This document shows positions 1 through 10,504 of a stretch of DNA of 64,000 bases, one piece after another; position 1 is the stretch's first letter; each line of letters begins with the position of its first letter. Source of the stretch: Calvatia gigantea (taxonomy: Eukaryota > Basidiomycota > Agaricomycetes > Agaricales > Lycoperdaceae); contig JACAAK010000001.1 in NCBI GenBank assembly GCA_025093985.1, positions 2,976,001-3,040,000 on the forward strand. The letters are read 5' to 3'. Made by a program: the position numbers and the translations under genes. The notes under the pieces were generated by a model. It worked only from the letters and a program-made list of their open reading frames with translations, was not told the origin of the DNA and did not search any database.

Positions 1-1848
1 CGGCTGGTTCAGGAAATCCGACCAACCTCTCAGATTCCAAGATGACATGTGGGATAGAAGCGGATATAAGGCCCGGTGGCCTCGCTCCCAAGACAGGCAA
101 ACTCCCAGGAGGATTAGCATTCGATGTTAGCGAATCCGTTCTTCTTCTGAGTGTCATGAGCAACTCCTTCGACCTCGTCCGCTTTGTTTCTGGATCAACG
201 GGTATGGACACCGGAAGTACCGACCAACCATCCACGTTATCATTCCAATCAACACCGCCCAAACGCTCATCGCATTGGTGCTCCTCTGCTATGAGAGGGG
301 TAGTGGAATGACCGCTCGATCTGCCAGCGGCACTACCATCTTCGGACACAGATAACCTCGGTTTAGGATGGTTGGAATTTCCAAAACCAAAGTCTGATAT
401 CGTAGGGCTAGATTCCTGACTCACGGACATATTGGATGGGACATCCTGAAAGTGTCGCGAGCGCAACTGATCGACAATCGCACGCGTCCGAGAAGAACGA
501 GTTCCGCGTCGCCGTTGGTTCGCGGGTTCGAACAAGAAAGGCGGCAAAAAGTTGCTAGAGGGTCGTTCGTTGCTTACGGCCGAACTACTGTCACTGCTTG
601 CTGTACGAGAACGCGCTGGGAGGCTGTTTACGTATTCTTGATGGCCAATTTTACAGTTCGCGGGTGGTGGGAAAGAGTGGCCGAGTGGCGGGAAAGAAAA
701 TGAGACGAGAGAATCAGAACTGTCGGATGATGTTGAACTGCAGGAAGATGAGGAGAATGTAGATATGGGCGAACCCAAAGGCACGAAGGACGACGCTGAT
801 GGGTTGAGTCGGAAAGGTTTAGGTGTTGAAGGTCGCGAAAAATAGTCGACGTTGGCGCTTGGTGTTGTGGACTGGTTTTCGCGAGGGCTCAGCACTGGCC
901 TTGATTTGGCTTTCCCTTCCTTCAGCAGCTCCTGCAAAGACGTCCTGCCGATGAGGTTCTCGATCATTTCGTCCCACTGCTCCTTTCCCAGTTTGACGTC
1001 GGATTCCGATACGTCGGCACATAGCTTCTCCTGAAGCTCCAGGTCCTCTTGATTGGGGTCAGGACAGGTTGAATAGTCAAAGCCAACTGCGTTTTCGTAG
1101 GCCTTCATTATGTCACTGGCACTTCTTACCCCAATCAATTCCTCGTTTAGTGTATCATCTTCACCAGCGATTTGGCAGTTCGAGGCGAAATTCCACTCGC
1201 TCGGTACGCCGGAGGCATCATCCAAGCTTCCATCGTCGTTTGGATGCTCCCATGTCCGCTTGTTGTACAGCGAAAAATCGTAAAAGGGCGGCTTTGCGAA
1301 AACGAAGTCTTGAGATGCCTTTTCTGGCTCGTATGACCACGATGCTGAGCTGAAAGGTGTATGACACCAGTTGGCAGATAAAACCTGTCGGTCATCTTCT
1401 CCTACGGGCGTAGGTTCATCCTGGCTATTTTTTGGCTGGGGGTCCATTGTAGAATTAAGTCGGCCACCCAAAGGTCTACCTAGCATGTGGTCGAAGCTGT
1501 CTGTTAGTACGGTGATTTCTGGGAAAATGACCAAAAGATAGGAACGTAGACTCACCGGAACCTTTTCAAGAGGAGGACAAGGTTGTTCTGTGCAGAAGGG
1601 CTACGGGAGGCCAAACATGTGTTGAGTGCCTGCCTGGCTTGAGAACTGAACTAAATTCACTGATGTCTGCCCTCGAGATCACGGGACCCTGCCAATTCTT
1701 CCCCACATCACTCGACTAGCCGGTATTCTTACGCAAATAATAGTCTTTTGTACGTCTCCGAATCCCCGATCCCTGCAGTGGCGCTTGTAAATCGCCCAAC
1801 TGGTCTCGCTGCTGGGAAGTATTTTTCGGGACGTGAGATATGACTCAT
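1..1848 (-). CDS. PAM2-motif protein, low complexity, 3' end outside window
   Basis: The reading frame stays open from the start codon to the window edge, so only the first 567 or so residues are present. I read three exons: 1733-1848, 1556-1645 and 1-1496. The introns (1646-1732, 1497-1555) have GTAAGA/GTGAGT donors and keep phase. The protein starts MSHISRPEKYF and has a basic stretch (LLLKRFRFDH) near residue 60. It then becomes Ser/Pro-rich and probably disordered. Around residues 298-309 it carries RLNPSASSFVPL, which fits the PAM2 consensus LNxxAxxFxP known to bind the MLLE domain of poly(A)-binding protein (family knowledge). The inference is a role in mRNA binding, translation or decay. 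I recognise no catalytic or RNA-binding domain in the visible part. An in-frame upstream ATG at 1941 is possible but less likely. Function beyond PAM2 is unknown. Confidence 0.65.
776..811 (-). other. PAM2-like motif coding segment
   Basis: These codons encode RLNPSASSFVPL. The invariant Leu-Asn, Ala, Phe and Pro of the PAM2 consensus are all present, and the surroundings are Ser/Pro-rich and unstructured, the usual setting for PAM2 motifs. Recognition is by motif only. Confidence 0.65.
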
Positions 1849-2716
1849 AGCAACACCCCTCGGTTTCGCTTCGTCCTCGTTGCAAAGTTTGTGTTTATTA
1901 ATAAACACCCACCGGCCTTTGACTCGACTCCTTTTGATCATGTCAATTCATAAATCTTTCTGTAAGATGGCCAATTAATATGGGCGTCGAATTTTATGAA
2001 TTTTTGTTCTTCACGTCCCTTATAGTGTGCACCGTGCGATCAGTCTCTTCGTAGCGGCAAGCCTGGCGGTCCATCAATAGTATCTGTGACACACGTCTCG
2101 ACCTAATTCAATCAAGCGGTCGGCTGCGATGAAGAGCGGGATGACGCAGCCTGTGAGGGATCTTTGACTAGCGTTCCTCCCCCCCCTTCAAATCCGGTAC
2201 GGTCAGTTCCTGATTATTTCGATACTTCAAGCTTCAGCTTTCGTATAAAGCAGGTTTAAGAATAAGCCTCGTGAAGCGAAATGAAGGCGGCACGTGCTAC
2301 AAACGTTGCCACTGACCTAATTTACGTTCGACCCTAAGGAGGGTAGGGATTGACTCAGTGTAGTCTCGGATGCCACCAAATCGGGTTCAAGAACATCACT
2401 GAATCTGAGTGCGCAAAGATAAAACGATGACGACTGGCATGCTACCTTTGCCAATCAGACCAACAGGCTGAAACACGAAAGCCTCTTCAAACAGTCCACA
2501 TCGTTCAAGATTTCCTCGTTCAAACTTCAGCTGCCGTTAAACGAAGTCCTGGCGCCTTCAAGTACTACAACTACAAGAAGGCACAATAATGCTAGCGGGC
2601 ACTAGAGAAGGCAAGGTAGACGCCCATTACTGTACATAAAAGAGAGATACGCACGTCTTATAAGAGAAAAAGGAGGAGGGTAACAAGACAGCATGGGAGA
2701 CCCTAGTATGGTTATT
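1849..2716. other. Intergenic region upstream of the PAM2 gene
   Basis: This stretch holds the presumed promoter of the PAM2 gene and a short C run near 2180. No reading frame with family-like features was seen on either strand. Confidence 0.5.
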
Positions 2717-2917
2717 TTATGATATCTGGTTTTCTCGAACAATGCCAAGTCCAAATAGCATCGCCCAGACAAAGGAAATGAGGGGTGGAACAAGGAGGGA
2801 AGACCCATCCAAGAAATACGATACCGTGTGCAAAGAACCCGCCAGGTTTGCTATGCGCACTAATTTGTTGTACACGGCAGTGGAGTCTTGATCCACGGCT
2901 TCAGGGTTGTTTGACAT
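2717..2917 (-). CDS. Possible small membrane protein, 66 aa
   Basis: This is an ATG-started frame of 66 codons. The product is polar at first (MSNNPEAVDQDS) and ends in a hydrophobic segment (about residues 38-60, with VPPLISFVWAMLFGLGIV) and a short polar tail, which would suit a tail-anchored protein. The frame also stays open upstream of this ATG without a clear start. I recognise no family. It lies downstream of the F-box gene on the same strand and could instead be part of that transcript's 3' UTR or chance. Confidence is low. Confidence 0.22.
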   Translation of the reverse strand: MSNNPEAVDQDSTAVYNKLVRIANLAGSLHTVSYFLDGSSLLVPPLISFVWAMLFGLGIVRENQIS

Positions 2918-3154
2918 CCCTTTTGGTGGTCGCAAATAGATAAGGAACAATAGGTGTGGAGGTCGAAGGGTAGGAATGGAACAAAGATGGCCGAGTGCCG
3001 CATGACGGTGTCTATCTGAAGTCATACGCTATGAGGGAGCCGAGACCAAACGTCTTCTTTGAGGCTACCAGCAAAATCCTGAACCCAGAGCTGAGGAGGT
3101 GAAAATTAGAAACAGACAGACAATGGTTAGTAAGTCAAACTTACCCTAGAAATT

Positions 3155-4543
3155 TTATAACCAGTCGACAAGCTTTGACTCCTCTCGGATTTCGACCTTC
3201 AACCCACGCCCAACCATCTCTTTCAATTTTTCTTTATACTGAGGCAACCACGTCATTCCGAACCCGAATTCCAACCGAAATGGTTCCCGATTAACGACAA
3301 CCGTGTCCAAGAATCGCTGTTCCAACATCCGCAAAAATTTATCTTGGCTAGATCCTTCCGGGCTAAAATATCCCTGGATAAGTATTGACTTGAGTTTCTG
3401 CAGCTTCACCCTCCGTTGACTTCCGCTAACTTCCGAAGCCGGGGTGAGCCTCTCAAAAACATGATTCAGGAAACCAACATCGGAACCACTGAGTATAAGA
3501 TGTTCAACGTCGAGCGAGTCGGGTACTAAATCGAAGACAGATGTAGACCGATTCCAAATAACTTCGGCGTCGTGGATATGCATAACAGTGAGAGTGGAAG
3601 GCAGGTTGCGAAAGAAAACGTGTCTGGGGTCCGTCTCTTCGGGGATATCGGGACCCGCATGATTTTCCTCGACCCAGACGAGTTCCCGCAGAGCTGGCAT
3701 GTGGACATGCTGAAGCAGGACTACGTCAATCGTGTCTTCAGTATTCACGGACCACTCAAAAGTTTCCAGGAGTGGAAGGACAAAAGGTTCCCCAGGCGGT
3801 GCTGCCTCCCGCTTCGGATCAACAGGTTCTCGGTTTTTATACTCAATCAGATTGGGGCATTTCTGAAGGAACTCCAAGCAAGAGTCGACGGGGATGTCGT
3901 ACAGGTGTAGAACAGTGATTTTGGAACAATGTATCTGTACGTAAATTTCAAGCGATTTGAGGGTAAGACGCGAACATTGACTCTTGATTATCACTGGTCG
4001 CATTTCCCGATAAGCACCCGTCATGCATAGGTTTATGAGGTTGGGCAAAGAAGGAAGGAAATCGATCCAAGTTTCCGGCGGGTCACAAAGGTAAAGTTCT
4101 TGAATGCGATGTGTATTTTGGCGGAGTACTGCATCGAAAGGTGCATCTACCAGGACATCTGTGTCCTGCCTATGGGGGTATGTGTACTGGATGCCAATTG
4201 CAAGGGGGAGGTTTCCAGAGTAGGTGAAATATGCTCGTAAGATTGCAGATACTTTATTCGCTGTACTCGTTTCAACAGAGAGGTCAACAGACGTCCAAAT
4301 GCGGGGTGTCGAGAGTGAGACCTGGCGCCAACGGACGGAAACAGCGTTCAGAATGAATTGTGTCCGCCTTTTCACGGGAGGTAGGGATCGTAGGGACAAA
4401 TCAAGCAAGCCGTGCCTCCGATTCATAAGATCAGGGATTGTACATGCATGTTGGAAAACAAGTGAAAGAATTTCTGGCGGAAGAGTAGAAATTGGGGATT
4501 GCACCGCGTTTAGTTGGGGAAGCTCCTCATCCAAGTTCGCCAT
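3155..4543 (-). CDS. F-box-like protein, intact copy
   Basis: A single-exon frame of 462 residues. The N-terminal region (about residues 15-65) has the F-box signature seen in Agaricomycete families: LPPEILSLVFQHAC, later RWRQVSLSTPRIWTSVDL. The rest is a leucine-rich, LRR-like region with recurring hydrophobic strands (LYLCDPP, LPSLPNLINLCM, KITVLHLYDIP, LETFEWSVN). By family, such proteins are substrate adaptors of SCF ubiquitin ligases, with the F-box binding Skp1; the substrate is unknown. The ATG at 4543 is chosen because the longer frame begins with a non-ATG codon and because a 5' UTR intron seems preserved in the neighbouring copy. A decayed tandem copy lies directly upstream at 4933-6329. 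The protein ends in KLVDWL in both copies. Confidence 0.75.
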   Translation of the reverse strand: MANLDEELPQLNAVQSPISTLPPEILSLVFQHACTIPDLMNRRHGLLDLSLRSLPPVKRRTQFILNAVSVRWRQVSLSTPRIWTSVDLSVETSTANKVSAILRAYFTYSGNLPLAIGIQYTYPHRQDTDVLVDAPFDAVLRQNTHRIQELYLCDPPETWIDFLPSLPNLINLCMTGAYREMRPVIIKSQCSRLTLKSLEIYVQIHCSKITVLHLYDIPVDSCLEFLQKCPNLIEYKNREPVDPKREAAPPGEPFVLPLLETFEWSVNTEDTIDVVLLQHVHMPALRELVWVEENHAGPDIPEETDPRHVFFRNLPSTLTVMHIHDAEVIWNRSTSVFDLVPDSLDVEHLILSGSDVGFLNHVFERLTPASEVSGSQRRVKLQKLKSILIQGYFSPEGSSQDKFLRMLEQRFLDTVVVNREPFRLEFGFGMTWLPQYKEKLKEMVGRGLKVEIREESKLVDWL

Positions 4544-4932
4544 GAGACTCTCCGATTTGACCTCACTGCTGACACTGTCTCTTCGAGAAGGGCTCGCGTG
4601 GTGAGTGTAGTTTGGCCTCTCGGTTGTTGTCGGTCTGGGCGTAGGATGCGGTTTCACAAGAATGGGTGCAAATGGCTCTTGAAGGCCTTCAGGCCTGTTA
4701 GACTGTTTGATCCTGCCAATCTTCCCAATCTTCCCACGATGGCTAAATGGGTTGCGAGAGAGGAGAGGAATACTTGGATACTACAAAAGTATGCAATAAC
4801 ACAAGCGACGGTCTGTTCCTTCAACTGTACTTCATGCGTGTCGCCGGAACCAAATGCCCTCTTTGAAATGGGGCAGCGGAAATTAGGAACAGGCAGATAA
4901 TGGCCAGTAAGTCAAGCTTACTCACGACAAGA

Positions 4933-6329
4933 TCATAACCAGTCGACAAGCTTTGAGTTTTCTCGGATTTCGACCTTCAACCCACGTCCAACCATCTCTT
5001 TCAATTTTTCTTTGAATTGAGGCAGCCACCTCACTTCGGAGTCGAATTCCAACCAAAATGGTTTCCGATTAACAGCACTCACGTTCAAGAACCGTTGTTC
5101 CAACATTTGCAAAACTTTACCCTGGTCGAGTTCGTTGAGGTTGAGATATCCCCGGATGAGTATTGACCCGAGTTTCTGCAGCTTCACTCTCTGTTGGTTT
5201 CCGCTAACTTCCGAAGCAGGGGTGAGCCTCTCAAAGACGTAATTCAGGAAGCCACCGTCGGGACCACTGAATATAAGATGCTCGACGTTGAGCGAGTCAG
5301 GAACGAAGTCGAAGACAGATATGGACTGATCCAAGCCAACTCTGGCGTCGCCGATGTGCAAAACGGCGAGAGTGGAAGGCAGGTTGCGAAAGAAAACGTG
5401 TATGGGATCCGTCTCTTCGAGGATGTCGGGATCCACAAGACTTTCCTCAACCCAGATTAGTTCCCCCAGAGCCGGCATGCGGACATGTTGAAACAGGGCT
5501 TCATCGGACAGGTCTTCGATATTCACAGACCACTCAAAGGTTTCCATGCGTGGAAGGATAAAAGAGTCCCTGGGCAGTGCTGCCTCCCCCTTCAGGTTAA
5601 GGGGTTTTCGGTTTTATACTCAATCAGATTGGGGCATTTTAGAAGCAATTCCAAGCAAGAGTCGGTGGGGATGTCGTACAGGTGTAGAACAGTGATTTTG
5701 GAACAGCGTAGCTGTACGTGATTTGAAAGTGATTTGAGGGTAAGACGTGAGCATTGGCTCCTGATTGTCACTGGGCGTAATCCCGATGGGCGTGCTTCAT
5801 GGATAGGCTTCTGGGGTTGGGTAAGGAAGGAAGGGGGTCGATCCAAGCATCCGATGCATCACAGAGGTAAAGTTCTTGAATGCGAGATGTATTTTGGCGG
5901 AGAATTGCATCGAAGGATGTATCTACCAGGACATTAGCTCCGTGCATACGGAAGTATGAAAACCAGATGCCAATTGCAAGGGGGAGGTTTCCGGAATGGG
6001 CGAAATATGCTTGTAGGACTGTGGACACTTTGTTCACCGTACTTGGATCAACAGCAAGGTCAACAGACGTCCAAATGCGGGGTGTCGAGAGTGAGACCTG
6101 GCGCCAACGGACGGAAACAGCGCTCAGAATGAACTGTGTCCTCCTTTTTACGGGAGGTAGGGATGACAGGGACAGATCGAGCTAGCCGTGCCTTTGGTTT
6201 ATAAGATCGGGGGTCGTACATGCATATTGGAAAACAAGAGAGAATTTCTGACGGAAGGTTGGCTACAGAGGTCTGCGGTGCGTTGAGTCGGGGGGATTCC
6301 TCATCTGACTTCGCAATGGGATTCTCCAA
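4933..6329 (-). pseudogene. Decayed tandem copy of the F-box gene
   Basis: Four frames on the minus strand (4933-5547, 5592-5846, 5768-6037, 6060-6329) together match the neighbouring F-box protein from its start to the same KLVDWL end. Reading shifts occur right after LPSEILS (near the F-box), after the SLPNPRSLSMKHAHR segment, and after CPNLIEYK. At the last point the alignment with the intact copy needs a one-base deletion. Similarity continues past the stop codon into 3' flank (about 4879-4932 against 3107-3154), so the duplication included non-coding DNA. With three or more frame breaks, this is a pseudogene of a tandem duplicate rather than a split gene. Confidence 0.85.
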
Positions 6330-6539
6330 ATGCTCGACCTCGCTGTAATATTACCTCTCAAGAGGGACTCACGTAGTGGATGTTGTATAGCCGTTCGGTT
6401 GCTGCGGTCTGAGCGTAAGGTACAGTTAATGTTTTGACTGATAGTAATGTTGACCATTTGGTATCTTCCCACGATAGCTAAGGACAGCATAACGAAGGAA
6501 CAATACAAAGTCCTTCTATGCAAACTGCCTCAGTCGAGA

Positions 6540-7819
6540 TCACTTCTTTCGTCCTTTCCTAGCAGCTGTTTGCCCTCCTGCGCCATTCTTGAGACACTCG
6601 TCGCAATACCACTTCTCCGGAACTGGCTGTTTTAGGCCGACGCAACTCAAATGGAACTAAAGGTATATGTCAGCTACCCGCCATTCTGTGGATTTAGAAC
6701 TGCATACCCATTCGTAAGGACAACCGTTTTCGTTATCGCAAGCCACCATCTACGAAATCTGTCAACACGACTATCTTTCAAATATCAAAAGGAATGGCAC
6801 CTACGTCCCCGTAACTTTGTTTTTGACAGAAGCAGTATAGCCGTTCATCCTCAGCATCATCCTCGGCCTCCATGTCTTCATCGACTCCAACCTCCGGCTC
6901 GGACTCCTCAGCAGGGTGGATTTGTCGCGACAGCCTTGACCGTTGGTGAGTTGTCTGTGAGATTGCAGCAGCCGATGGTGACGCAGAACGATGCTTCGTC
7001 GGGGAAGGCACAGGTGTTATCTTGATAGAGGCAGGGCCATTGATACGGCGTTCTGAAGAAGGTGGGTTGTTTGCTTGTAGCGGAAACAAACGTAAAGAAA
7101 AGACTTACTCTTTGTCGCACTTCCACCACTTGTAGCGGTGATTGCGCTGGAGACTGGCGTTGCCGAGCCTTGTCGTGACTCTGCAGGATTGACGAGCGCA
7201 TTCCTCAGGCTCTCACTTATTTGTTGAGCGGGATTTCGGCCACTTGGACCAAAGTCTACACCAAGGCCCACTCCAGGGCCCGCCTTCCCTAAGCTAGACG
7301 TTGTGTCCGGAACCTCGCCTTGAAGGTACTTGACTTTGACAATATCCGAATCTAGTCGTGCCCTAGCCCGGGAGATAAGGTCGATGAGACGTTGTGCAAG
7401 GATACACTTCTCGTCGGATAGCTCGTGTATTTCAGCATAAGAAGCCTGGATTTTTGCAGGAAGGCCAACTGTTTTCGGTGATGGTGCTCTTTGTGAAGGG
7501 TCTGTTGGCGTTGGAGATGAGGAGGATCGTATCGAATGGCGGATGTAGCGAGCCGAATCTCGGTCAATCTCCTGTTGTAACTCTTCAGACACTAAGTTAC
7601 ATTCTTATGGGAAACTAACACTGGCGCACCTTGCACCTTAACCTCCTTCACTTTGATTTCTTGAAGGAGATGAGCGACTTCGTTGGGCAAGTTATCAAGG
7701 CCTGAAATGGATGGATTAGCAGTGTAGAAGTAATTCAAGTAATAAATGGGTATACTGTAGATAAACTCTGAAGCTATAGTAGCAGCTTCTTCGAAATTCT
7801 GGACGCTTGGAGTGTTCAT
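6540..7819 (-). CDS. ING-family PHD-finger chromatin protein
   Basis: Six exons (7756-7819, 7630-7701, 7109-7591, 6805-7052, 6708-6749, 6540-6656) join in phase to 341 residues. The N-terminus (EEAATIASEFIYSLDNLPNEVAHLLQEIK) is the ING-type N-terminal helix region. The middle is low complexity. The C-terminus (about residues 273-325) is a C4HC3 PHD finger: YCFCQKQSYGDMVACDN, NGCPYEW, FHLSCVGL, KWYCDEC. By family, this finger reads histone H3 trimethyl-Lys4, and ING proteins are subunits of histone acetyltransferase (NuA4/NuA3) or Rpd3L deacetylase complexes. Which yeast counterpart (Yng2, Yng1 or Pho23) it matches cannot be decided here. Two introns interrupt the PHD. The intron at 7592-7629 is only 38 nt. 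The start ATG has a good context (CACCATG). Confidence 0.88.
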
Positions 7820-8467
7820 GGTGGGCTGAGTCAAGGTGGTTTGTAGAGGAGATGAGTTGCTGAATGCACAGGACATCACATGATCTGGTCAATTCCCACG
7901 GCCCAGCCAAGGACCATGCTCATTAGTCTCTTCCCAAAATCGCTACCCCCTGTTCTTCTCTCAGGCAGACGCTAGTTCTTCGACTGTTATAGATCCGGGT
8001 TATCTTAATAGCCGAGAACCTGCTCGGGTGCTCATCTACATTACCCACATCCCATGCTGCAAAACGTGGTGGTGCCAAAAAACCCACCCCCATTCGAAAC
8101 ATCGTAAGACCATTAGTGAGGTGGATCGCCCTCAACGCATCCTCCATCCCCTTGACGTCACCAGGGTTGTTGCTTTGTCACCTCAAGCACATTTAATATC
8201 ATCGGTTTCCCCCGTTTCTGGGCTATTCCTTTATGGAAACTTTCGAAGTTGGGCAACTGCAGCCGCTCAATGTCATTTCCAGTTCTCGTGGAGCCAAACC
8301 CACAGTCAAGGCAGGGGGTAAGTATGACCATATCACCTGCCCTTCCAAAAACATTTTGTGGAAGCGGCTAATGTGTCCGCCAGCACGATTGCTTCCGCCT
8401 CATTGCCCACGGTTCTCAGAGATAAAAGAGTGAACAACCAGGAATCGCTCCCCTTCAATATCCCGCA
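7820..8467. other. Divergent promoter region
   Basis: This lies between the ING gene (minus) and the first carboxylesterase (plus), so it should carry both promoters. Overlapping frames here show no family features. Confidence 0.5.
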
Positions 8468-10390
8468 ATGCGCTTCCTCAACTTGGTGTTGGCATCCATT
8501 TGGTTAACTTGCACCACTGCGCGGGGCCCCGGGCTTTTCGTGCACACTCAACAGGGCGGTGTCCTTGGGACTCAAGTTATACCCACTGTCAGGCAATTTC
8601 TTGGCATACCTTACGCAGTCGCGGGTAGATGGGAGGCACCAAGGCTTCCTGCGCGTCGGCCTAGCACTTTCAAGGCAAACCAATTTGGCGATTCTTGCAT
8701 TCAGACTAATAGTCCGGCCAATGTCGAATTCTTGAAATTGACCGGTAGCGTCGTCTCCAATGTCACGGAATCTGAAAATTGCTTGAGCATCAATGTATGG
8801 GCCCCAAGCACTAACAGAAAACAGAAGACCGCTGTTATGGTGTGGATATATGGCGGCGGATTTATGTTCGGAACGGTATGTCAATTGGTTGTGCCGATCC
8901 AAGCTCTCAGCTCCGAGTCTAATATTAGATCATAGAGTAACACCCCTACTTATGACGGTCGTTTCATCGTCCGGGATAACGACGATGTGACCGTCGTGAC
9001 TTTCAACTACAGGCTCAACATCTTTGGTCAACCGAACGCGCCCCAACTTGCCAACTCCTCAAGCTCCCAAAACTTTGGTCTTCTCGATATTGATGCTGCA
9101 GTCGAGTGGGTGCATGACAACATCGGTAGCTTCGGCGGCGACCCGAATCGCATCATCCTGTTTGGTCAAAGTGCCGGGGGCGCGGCAACAGATATATACA
9201 CATTCGCGCACCCCGACAGTACCTTTGTCAAAGGCAAGCATACACAAAGTCCCCCCCCCCCCCCCCGACCTACGCTTACTTTTCTGTGGTAGGGGTTATT
9301 GAACATTCGGGCAGGTCCGCCGCCTATCTCCGGAACTACCTGTCCTCCTACTCATGATTGCTACCTCTGATAGTATTTCAGGAGCTTCAAATCTCATTAA
9401 CAACATTCCGATCAACCCAGCTGCATGGAATACTGTCTCCAGCGCTGTTGGCTGTGGATCATGTACGTGTAAAATCTCCCTCCAGAATTCGCTTCCTCAT
9501 AACATTCAATAGCCCCCGATGCAGCACAATTAGCGTGCATGAAGAAGGTAACAGGAAGGACACTTGAGGATGCTGTTGTCAGCACGAATGCCGCCTTTGA
9601 CCTAGTACAAGATAGTGTGTGCTTTTTTCCGTCAGGTTTTCTGATTTTAATCTCTGGCAAGATCTCACAATCTTCAGCGACACCGCAGCTCGTGCCGCAT
9701 CCGGAAGATTCCTCAAAATCCCGCTTCTTGTTGGAAGCACACAACACGAAGGAGATATTTTCGTCGTCGATGCTGAGCTTCTATCACCCTTGGGATTCGC
9801 TCCTCCATTTGTGACTGAGCTCGCAGCTGACCTTCAAACTCAGGTCTGTCTTCACCCTGCAGAACTTAGACCGACGCCCTTAACTGTCCGTAGCTCGGGT
9901 TCACCTGCCCGGCAGGAGTGACTGCCCAGAATCGATTGAGCGCAGGAGTCCCAACTTGGCGATACCAATACCAAGGTATGCGTACAATCAAGTGCCAACT
10001 GCCGAATTACAATACCTTACTGTCCGTCAAGCCGTCTTCCGCGATATCTCTACCCGCCCCGATCTCCGCGCTTGGCACGCGTCCGAGCTTCCCATCGTCT
10101 TCGGCACCTACAATCAAAGCACCGAAATCCCCAAGACGGCAGACGAAATCGCACTCTCGAGGTACACGCAGAGCGCCTGGGTAGCCTTTGCCAGGGATCC
10201 GCAAAAGGGATTATCCAACTTCGGCTGGCCGGCTTATAACCCAACTACTGACAGCCTCATCCAACTGGGCAACTTTTTCAACAAGAGCAGCGCGACGTTT
10301 GGACGAGCCACCAACATCGATTTCGGATGTTCAAAGGTGCAAACTTTGGCAGCCATCGCAGCACAGGTGAACAGTTTGCTCGCACCCTGA
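8468..10390 (+). CDS. Secreted type-B carboxylesterase/lipase, paralog 1
   Basis: Eight exons (8468-8875, 8936-9233, 9293-9314, 9374-9462, 9513-9614, 9662-9843, 9894-9975, 10032-10390) join to 513 residues. A hydrophobic signal peptide (MRFLNLVLASIWLTC) is followed by the carboxylesterase type-B fold: GIPYAVAGRW, WIYGGGFMFGT (oxyanion hole), then FGQSAGG with the nucleophile Ser near 215. The acid is probably the Glu in STQHEGDIF and the base the His in AWHASELPIVFG. By family it hydrolyses carboxylic esters such as lipids or sterol esters outside the cell. Intron 2 (9234-9292) starts with GC rather than GT and contains 16 consecutive C. A close paralog with the same intron positions lies at 36796-38782. 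It is convergent with the DUF1479 gene, with about 110 nt between stop codons. Confidence 0.88.
9250..9266. repeat. C16 homopolymer in an intron
   Basis: Sixteen consecutive cytosines lie inside intron 2 of the first carboxylesterase gene. Length variation here would not change the protein as long as splicing holds. Confidence 0.9.
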
Positions 10391-10504
10391 AAACTAGATG
10401 GGAAGGAAAAAAAGTTGTACATAGGACGATGTGATTCGCAAAGAAACATAACCCAAGTACATGGAATAAAACAAGTACACTTGTGTCCCCTTATTTGCTT
10501 AAGC

